DNA of 11,689 nt from an uncultured Eggerthellaceae bacterium. GTDB lineage: Bacteria > Actinomycetota > Coriobacteriia > Coriobacteriales > Eggerthellaceae. The notes under the pieces are model-generated. The model saw nothing but the letters and a program-made list of their open reading frames with translations, had not been told where the DNA came from and ran no database searches. Numbering within the stretch: position 1 is the first letter of the stretch; every line of letters begins with the position of its first letter. This document shows, piece after piece, positions 6,720 through 11,689 of the stretch. Location of the stretch: NCBI GenBank assembly GCA_934668515.1, contig CAKUNS010000039.1:1-11689 (forward strand), read 5' to 3'. The position numbers and the translations under genes were made by a program.

Positions 6720-8063
6720 CTAGTTGGTGCTGCTCGTTGAAGATGGAGTGCCGGTGGCGTTTGACGAGTTCGAGCTTGACGAGCTGGAGCTGGAATTCGA
6801 AGAGGTTTTCGTGTTGTGCGTGGCGTTCCATTCGTCAAGGATCTTGTTGAAGTCAACGGTGTATGCGTACATGCCGCCATAATCCTGGCTGGTTTGCATG
6901 TCGACCTTTTCGCCATCAACGGTTAGGGTAATGGCATCTTTTGCCCAGGTAGCAATAGTCCACTTACCGGTAACATCTACGGTTTGAGATGTCGGGCCGG
7001 TAAGCATCAGAGGCTGGGCTTCTCCGTCGTCGACAAAGATCTCGACATAAGCGCTCTGGCCGCTCTTTACGTCGTATTTGACCGTTACGCTGGTCGGCGC
7101 TACTTCCTTAACCGGTGTGATTTCTTCGTCTTCTTCAGTAGTGGTATCGGAAATACCGGTAACCGGAAGCGTGGAAACGTCAGTTTGAGCATTGCCACGC
7201 GATCCGATGACAATGGAAAGAACGATGATCAAGATAATGAGCACGACGCCAGCAACTACGATGATAGGCATATGCTCGACGAGTCCTTTATTTGAGCGGC
7301 CGCCGTACATGTTTCCGTACGTGCTGTTGACAGACGAAGGGCCTTTTTTGCGGGAAGAGGCGCTCGAAAGAAAATCACTGGCTACGCCGCCAACGGCACC
7401 GAATGCAGTGGTTAGTCCCTGTGAGACGCTGGGGGTTTCTCCGCGGTGCGAAGTGCGGCGGCGCGTGGTGCCGTCACTGCGGGTGGAGGCGTCTGTTGAA
7501 GGAGTTCGTTCGTTTTTAGCACGCGAAAAAGCAGGTTCGTCAGTGAATGGCTCGCTTTCAGTGTGCTTCCTTGCGCCATAGCCGCTTCGGGCATACTCGG
7601 TCCTGTCGTCGTATAGATCGCGACCCATGCGTGTGCGATAACCGCCGGAAGCGGAATTGTACGCTGCTCGCTCGCTGGAACGAATAGCATCCCTCGACTC
7701 GCGAGATTCACGTGACGAGGTCTTTTCAGCTTCCCTGTCGCGATTCCTGGAGAGGCGTTTTTCGTGACCGATCTCGAAGTTCGTGTGGGGGTCTTTTGCA
7801 GCACGCACGTTCTTGACTTGATGAGCCGAGACGTCGTCAAGATACATGTTCACGATTTCAGTGGGATTCAACCCAAGGAAACGTGCATATGCGTTGATCA
7901 TGTTACGCGTATAACCGCGAGGCGGCATGCTGCTGAAGTCGTTGTTTTCAATTGCTTCTAGGATGTCAGGGCGAATGCGCAATCTGCGGGCAACGGTTTC
8001 AAGACCGTATCCCTTTTTCTCACGAGCGAAACGCAAGACTGATCCGCACGTAGTCTGAGCCAT
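6720..8063 (-). CDS. rodZ: RodZ-like membrane protein with N-terminal helix-turn-helix
   Basis: Probable cell-shape scaffold. Residues 5-75 form a Cro/CI-like helix-turn-helix (HTH_25) with VARRLRIRPDILEAIENNDF and MPPRGYTRNMINAYARFLGL, as in RodZ, where the domain contacts MreB rather than DNA. Residues about 80-260 are a very polar, Arg/Ser-rich and probably disordered linker. One membrane segment runs at 265-287. An external domain at about 323-390 (SAYVEIFVDDGEAQPL, TVDGEKVDM) resembles the RodZ C-terminal DUF4115 domain. The protein ends in a Ser-rich low-complexity tail (420-447). At 447 residues it is longer than typical RodZ (about 300-340), mostly because of the linker. The start has a perfect AGGAGG seven bases upstream. 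The position upstream of pgsA matches that of Bacillus ymfM/rodZ. No mreB is in the window, so partnership with MreB is inferred. Confidence 0.8.
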   Translation of the reverse strand: MAQTTCGSVLRFAREKKGYGLETVARRLRIRPDILEAIENNDFSSMPPRGYTRNMINAYARFLGLNPTEIVNMYLDDVSAHQVKNVRAAKDPHTNFEIGHEKRLSRNRDREAEKTSSRESRESRDAIRSSERAAYNSASGGYRTRMGRDLYDDRTEYARSGYGARKHTESEPFTDEPAFSRAKNERTPSTDASTRSDGTTRRRTSHRGETPSVSQGLTTAFGAVGGVASDFLSSASSRKKGPSSVNSTYGNMYGGRSNKGLVEHMPIIVVAGVVLIILIIVLSIVIGSRGNAQTDVSTLPVTGISDTTTEEDEEITPVKEVAPTSVTVKYDVKSGQSAYVEIFVDDGEAQPLMLTGPTSQTVDVTGKWTIATWAKDAITLTVDGEKVDMQTSQDYGGMYAYTVDFNKILDEWNATHNTKTSSNSSSSSSSSNSSNATGTPSSTSSTN

Positions 8064-8070
8064 ATCACAT

Positions 8071-8076
8071 CCTCCT
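8071..8076 (-). promoter_or_regulatory. Consensus ribosome binding site of the rodZ-like gene, overlapping the ftsK stop
   Basis: The minus strand reads TAGGAGGATGTGATATG. The ftsK stop TAG shares its last two bases with a perfect AGGAGG, seven bases before the rodZ ATG. Ribosomes ending ftsK would release on this site, which supports coupled expression. It is the strongest Shine-Dalgarno sequence I found in the window. Confidence 0.8.
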
Positions 8077-10558
8077 ATTCTTGTGCATCGTTGTCCTCGA
8101 AAGCCCTTAGAGCCTCGAGTTCCAAGGCATCAACCAGAACATCGCGCGGTTTGGAACCATTGGGGGGTCCTACAATGCCCTTTTCTTCGAGCATATCCAT
8201 TATACGACCTGCTCTCGAATACCCAACTTTGAGCTTACGTTGGATATTGGATGTCGAACCCATGCCAGTTGCAACCACGATGTCGGCTGCATCCCAAATT
8301 AAAGGGTCATCGTCGGTAACGCTACCTCCCGATCCGTCAGGCATGGAATCGCCGAGGGTAATGAGGTTCGTCTTGAGAATCTCGGAATGGTATTCAGGTT
8401 CGCCCTGCGATTTGACGGCTTCAACGACCGCTGAGATCTCTTCAGGGGAAACCCAACAGCTTTGAATACGCCGCGGTTTCGCGTATTCGGGTTTGGACAG
8501 AAGAAGGTCGCCCTTGCCGATGAGACTCTCAGCGCCGGAGACGTCCAGGATAACGCGACTGTCCAAACCGGATGCAACGTTGAACGCCATACGATTGGTA
8601 ATGTTTGCCTTGATGAGGCCTGTGACCACATTTGCGGAAGGACGCTGGGTTGCAACGATTAGGTGAATGCCGGCGGCACGGGCGAGCTGGGCGATTCGGC
8701 TGATTGAGAATTCGACTTCTTTGCCGACGTTCATCATAAGGTCAGCCAACTCGTCGATGACGATGACGATGAACGGAAGTTTCGCGGCAGATTCGTCTTC
8801 AAGCGCACCAGTGTCGATCATTTCGTTGTACTCGCCGATGTTGCGAGCGCCGACTTTTGAGAAGACCTTCAAGCGACGTTCCATTTCGGCTACGCCCCAA
8901 GAAAGAGCGCTCGCGGCTTCCTTGGCCTCGGTTACGACAGGCACGTAGAGGTGTGGGATGCCGTTGTAAGGTGAAAATTCGACGCGTTTCGGGTCGATCA
9001 TGATGAAGCGGACTTCATCGGGGGTCGCACGCATGATCATCGACATGATCATCGAATTGATGCCGACCGACTTGCCCGAGCCTGTGGTGCCGCCAATAAG
9101 CAAGTGCGGCATTTTTGCCAAATCGCAGACGACGGGATTGCCCTCAACGTCTTTGCCGATGGCCATGTCAAGCGGACCTCCGTCGGCAAACTTCAGGACG
9201 TCGCCAAGCAATACGTTCTCGCGTGTGATGTTGGGCACTTCGATACCGACATAATGAGTGCCGGGAATTGGCGCAAAAATACGAACGCCGGGCGCTGCAA
9301 GCGCCAAAGCGATGTCGTCGTTGAGCGCAGTGATCCTGCTGACGCGAACACCTGGGGGCAAATCAACTTCGAACAGCGTGACGGTTGGGCCAGCAACCCA
9401 GTCAACAACCTGTGCGAGGATTCCGAAGTCCTCGAGCGTGCGCTGCAGATTCGCAGCGGTCTCGGCAAGTTCGGCTTCCATAGCTTTTGTGCGTTTCGTT
9501 GGCTTGCTGACGTGCAGAAGTTCGAAATCGGGAAGCTTGAAACCGTCTTCGCCAGTGTTCTTAGACTTGTTGCTGCCTTTAGCTGCAGTAACGGAATCAT
9601 CCTTTTTCTTGGCGTTGCTTTCGTTTTTTCGGCTTGAGATTTCTTCGGTTTCATCGGTTGTGCGCGCGAAATCGCTGAGTCGTCGAGTGAGAGCACGCGA
9701 TTGCCCCTGCCCTTCAGCGGTGCCCAGTCGAGAAAGCGGGCGAGTTTGAAGAGATTCGCGCGTTGAGGCTTCTACCCTATCGCGGTTGGGCGTGGGAGCG
9801 GCATTCTCGTACGGGTTCGCGCCCAAAACACCAAGTTGCTCTTCTTCTGCGGCATGTCGCGCGCGGGCTTTTTCGGCAATCGACTCTATCAGGTTGGTCA
9901 CCGAAAAACCGATGATGGCTAGCCCAACTGCAATCACGCCGCCCAAAATGACCACGGTGACGGGAAGGCCCATGAGAGAAAGGCCGATCCACGCAAGAGC
10001 GGCGCCGACGTAACCGCCTCGCGCGGTTAGTTGCGCATTACTGAAAAGCGTGCTGGGAACGGTAGCATCGCCAAGGGAAAGCGGCGTGAATGTCGCGAAC
10101 AGTCCCAGTGCCGCCACGAATATCAGTGCAAGGCCGATGGTCGCGCGAGCTGAGATGCGCTCTTCGTCGAATTTGGCAATGAACGTAATGCCCACGATGA
10201 TAAGAAGCAAAGGCAAGACATATGCACCTATACCGAGCAAAAGCCGAAAACCCTGGCTGGCAAAGGAAGTGAACATGCCACCGGAAGGCACTAAGACAAT
10301 GAGCATCAAAACGATTGCGGCTACGATGAATACGATACCTGCGACATTCCGACGCGTCGATTCGTCCATGATGGGTTCGCGAGAGAAATCGAGCTCCTGT
10401 TGAACAGGAGCTGCGTTTTTCGTCGCGCGCTGTGCTTTTTTGTCGGAAGGAGAAGATGCGCGGGAGTTCCTTGAAGCTTGCGCGGTTTGACGCTTCTTCG
10501 TTTGAGTGCTTTTGCGCTGCTTGTTTCCTTCACGAGTGCTGTTCGTGGAACGAGCCAA
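8075..10558 (-). CDS. ftsK: DNA translocase FtsK/SpoIIIE, proposed TTG start
   Basis: Septal membrane ATPase that pumps chromosomal DNA during division and aids dimer resolution. In the 827-residue form chosen here, a basic N-terminus is followed by about four or five membrane segments (roughly 73-92, 102-128, 138-157, 182-219) and a polar linker (about 230-350). Then comes the motor: Walker A GGTTGSGKS (489-497), DPKRVEFSPYNGIPHL, Walker B IVIVIDELADL (597-607) and ATQRPSANVVTGLIKANI. The C-terminal gamma winged helix (about 753-826) has IQRKLKVGYSRAGRIMDMLEEKGIVGP and should read polar KOPS/SRS-type sequences. I chose TTG at 10558 because AAAGGAG (10570-10564) lies five bases upstream and the protein then begins MARSTNST. 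The reading frame extends to a TTG at 10645, but that codon has no ribosome site and the extra stretch contains a hairpin. The rodZ-like gene follows after 11 bases. Confidence 0.95.
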   Translation of the reverse strand: MARSTNSTREGNKQRKSTQTKKRQTAQASRNSRASSPSDKKAQRATKNAAPVQQELDFSREPIMDESTRRNVAGIVFIVAAIVLMLIVLVPSGGMFTSFASQGFRLLLGIGAYVLPLLLIIVGITFIAKFDEERISARATIGLALIFVAALGLFATFTPLSLGDATVPSTLFSNAQLTARGGYVGAALAWIGLSLMGLPVTVVILGGVIAVGLAIIGFSVTNLIESIAEKARARHAAEEEQLGVLGANPYENAAPTPNRDRVEASTRESLQTRPLSRLGTAEGQGQSRALTRRLSDFARTTDETEEISSRKNESNAKKKDDSVTAAKGSNKSKNTGEDGFKLPDFELLHVSKPTKRTKAMEAELAETAANLQRTLEDFGILAQVVDWVAGPTVTLFEVDLPPGVRVSRITALNDDIALALAAPGVRIFAPIPGTHYVGIEVPNITRENVLLGDVLKFADGGPLDMAIGKDVEGNPVVCDLAKMPHLLIGGTTGSGKSVGINSMIMSMIMRATPDEVRFIMIDPKRVEFSPYNGIPHLYVPVVTEAKEAASALSWGVAEMERRLKVFSKVGARNIGEYNEMIDTGALEDESAAKLPFIVIVIDELADLMMNVGKEVEFSISRIAQLARAAGIHLIVATQRPSANVVTGLIKANITNRMAFNVASGLDSRVILDVSGAESLIGKGDLLLSKPEYAKPRRIQSCWVSPEEISAVVEAVKSQGEPEYHSEILKTNLITLGDSMPDGSGGSVTDDDPLIWDAADIVVATGMGSTSNIQRKLKVGYSRAGRIMDMLEEKGIVGPPNGSKPRDVLVDALELEALRAFEDNDAQE

Positions 10559-10563
10559 ACCTG

Positions 10564-10570
10564 CTCCTTT
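10564..10570 (-). promoter_or_regulatory. Ribosome binding site that decides the ftsK start
   Basis: The minus strand reads AAAGGAG, then CAGGT, then TTG at 10558-10556. The 5-base spacing and near-consensus sequence make this TTG the best start. The upstream TTG at 10645 is preceded only by ATCCTT and has no Shine-Dalgarno. Confidence 0.65.
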
Positions 10571-10601
10571 GGTACTGCGTTTAATTGCTACGTTTCTGGG
10601 T

Positions 10602-10636
10602 TCGGGCAAATAGTGCAGACGGCGCCATTTGCCCGA
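10602..10636 (-). repeat. Hairpin between the RNase J gene and ftsK
   Basis: A perfect 10-base inverted repeat, TCGGGCAAAT (10602-10611) and ATTTGCCCGA (10627-10636), encloses a 15-base loop that itself contains GGCGCC. It begins 18 bases after the RNase J stop and ends 43 bases before the proposed ftsK start. No T-run follows on the minus strand, so it is not a standard intrinsic terminator. It could protect the 3' end of the RNase J message, act as a processing or attenuation site, or be a protein site. The remainder of the 96-base gap shows no convincing promoter. Confidence 0.65.
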
Positions 10637-10654
10637 CGATTTCAAAAGGATATC

Positions 10655-11689
10655 TTAGACGGTGATGATGCTCATGATGGCCATGGGGCGTTGTTTGATG
10701 CGATCCCAAAGCAAATTGAGGATAGCATCGCGACCAAGCTTGCGAAGGTCTTTTTCGATGGCGCCTTTCTCGAGACCCTTTCGCATGGCGTTTTCAATGG
10801 CGTTGCGAAGTTCCTCAACGATATAAGGATCGTCACCGCCCGTGATGCCGTGCATCTCGACGTCGACGTTGCCGACAAGCTTGTTGCGCGTAAACGAGAC
10901 GGCGGCACTGGCAACAGCGAAACCTTGAGCGCCAAGCTTAACGCGGTCGTCGAGAACGTCTTGAGAAGTGTCGCCAACAGAAAGGCCGTCGACGTAAACG
11001 ACACCGCTTTGAACGGTATCGCCGATCCTGACGCCATTCCCATCGAGTTCGAGGGATTCGCCGTTCTCAAGAACGAAGACGTTCTCTTCGGGAACGCCGG
11101 TTGCGATTGCGAGGTTGGCATGAGCGCGCAGATGCTGTGATTCGCCGTGGACGGGCATGAATGCCTTCGGGTTCACGATCGAGAGCACCAGTTTGAGCTC
11201 TTCTGACGAGGCATGGCCGGAAACATGAACCATCGCTCGAGACTTGTCGTAAACATCCGCGCCGATTTTCGAAAGAAGGTTCACGATGCGCGTGACCGCT
11301 TTTTCGTTGCCGGGAACGGGCGTGGCGGAGATGATGACGGTATCGCCCTCCTCGATGGTGATGGTCTTGTGCAGACCGCCTGCGATTCGGGAAAGCGCCG
11401 ACAGCGGCTCGCCTTGAGAGCCGGTGCACATGACGACGATCTTCTCGGGTGGGATACCCTTTAGCTCGTATGCATCGACGAGGTCCTTGTCGTCGACGTT
11501 CAGGTAGCCAAGCTTACGGGCGATGTCGGTGTTCTGGATCATGGACCTGCCGGTGACGACGACCTTGCGGCCATTGTCCACGGCGGCATCGCAGATTTGC
11601 TGAAGACGGTGGATATGACTGGCGAATGATGCGATGACGACGCGACCCTTAGCTTGTGCGATGATCGGGCGAAGGGCCTTCCCCACTTC
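10655..11689 (-). CDS. rnj: Ribonuclease J, 5' part beyond window edge
   Basis: Metallo-beta-lactamase/beta-CASP ribonuclease with 5'-to-3' exonuclease and endonuclease activity in mRNA decay and rRNA maturation. The frame is open from the right edge (11689) to a TAA at 10655, giving 344 residues. The family is about 550 residues, so the N-terminal part carrying the HxHxDH metal site is outside the window. Visible parts are ASFASHIHRLQQI (beta-CASP), VVVTGRSMIQNTDIARKLGY, MCTGSQGEPLSALSRIA, ISATPVPGNE, VHVSGHASSEELKLVLSIV and PVHGESQHLRAHANLA (completing the metal site). The linker and C-terminal domain follow, ending RPMAIMSIITV. The GTG at 11686 is only an internal codon, not the start. ftsK follows after 96 bases containing a hairpin. 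Confidence 0.96.
   Translation of the reverse strand, partial: EVGKALRPIIAQAKGRVVIASFASHIHRLQQICDAAVDNGRKVVVTGRSMIQNTDIARKLGYLNVDDKDLVDAYELKGIPPEKIVVMCTGSQGEPLSALSRIAGGLHKTITIEEGDTVIISATPVPGNEKAVTRIVNLLSKIGADVYDKSRAMVHVSGHASSEELKLVLSIVNPKAFMPVHGESQHLRAHANLAIATGVPEENVFVLENGESLELDGNGVRIGDTVQSGVVYVDGLSVGDTSQDVLDDRVKLGAQGFAVASAAVSFTRNKLVGNVDVEMHGITGGDDPYIVEELRNAIENAMRKGLEKGAIEKDLRKLGRDAILNLLWDRIKQRPMAIMSIITV

Noticed and set aside
6720..6830. Repetitive AGC/TCG codons at the end of the rodZ-like gene considered as a microsatellite or phase-variable tract
   Set aside because: The codons are mixed (TCG, AGC, TCC, TCA, AAC) and not a uniform repeat unit, so slippage is unlikely. It is better read as a Ser-rich protein tail.
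6720..8063. The helix-turn-helix protein considered as a DNA-binding transcription regulator
   Set aside because: The HTH_25 type, single membrane segment, external domain and place beside ftsK and pgsA fit RodZ better than a regulator. Regulation of DNA cannot be excluded.
10478..11140. A 220-codon open frame on the plus strand opposite RNase J and ftsK
   Set aside because: It lies antisense to two well-supported genes, crosses their intergenic hairpin, and its translation resembles no family I know. It is a by-product of codon use on the other strand.

Overview
The window is a stretch of bacterial core chromosome in which every recognisable gene lies on the minus strand. The best-fitting source is a member of the Coriobacteriia (anaerobic Actinobacteria, perhaps Eggerthellaceae-like). 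The grounds are protein style, the presence of both RNase J and RNase Y, a pgsA-cinA fusion, and a LexA box of the CGAAC-N4-GTTYG type in front of recA. This assignment is inferred from sequence character, not from a database search. No mobile element, CRISPR array, tRNA or rRNA was seen.

In transcription order (right to left) the layout is: the 3' part of RNase J (10655-11689, running off the right edge); a 96-base gap with a strong hairpin; then ftsK, a rodZ-like gene, yajQ, rimO and a pgsA-cinA fusion (10558 down to 3649). These five are separated by at most 24 bases, with a one-base stop/start overlap at rimO/pgsA, so they look like one operon. A 190-base gap (3459-3648) holds a weak hairpin and a very clear SOS-type promoter driving recA, which overlaps recX by one base. 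A 249-base gap (1510-1758) holds a weak terminator, a possible promoter and a 12-base-arm inverted repeat in front of RNase Y (rny). The rny gene runs off the left edge probably only a few codons before its stop.

Functionally the genes cover chromosome segregation at division (FtsK), cell-shape scaffolding (RodZ-like), ribosome modification (RimO), phosphatidylglycerol synthesis joined to NMN deamidation (PgsA-CinA), homologous recombination and its modulation (RecA, RecX), and the two main mRNA-decay nucleases (RNase J, RNase Y) at the two ends. The order ftsK - rodZ - pgsA - cinA - recA - rny also resembles the spoIIIE - ymfM - pgsA - cinA - recA - rny region I recall from Bacillus subtilis. 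It may therefore be an old conserved neighbourhood, with pgsA and cinA merged here and yajQ/rimO inserted.

I found no convincing new multi-gene system. The points most worth a second look are the PgsA-CinA fusion, the intergenic hairpins flanking the nuclease genes, the architecture of the recA promoter, and the non-ATG start of ftsK.
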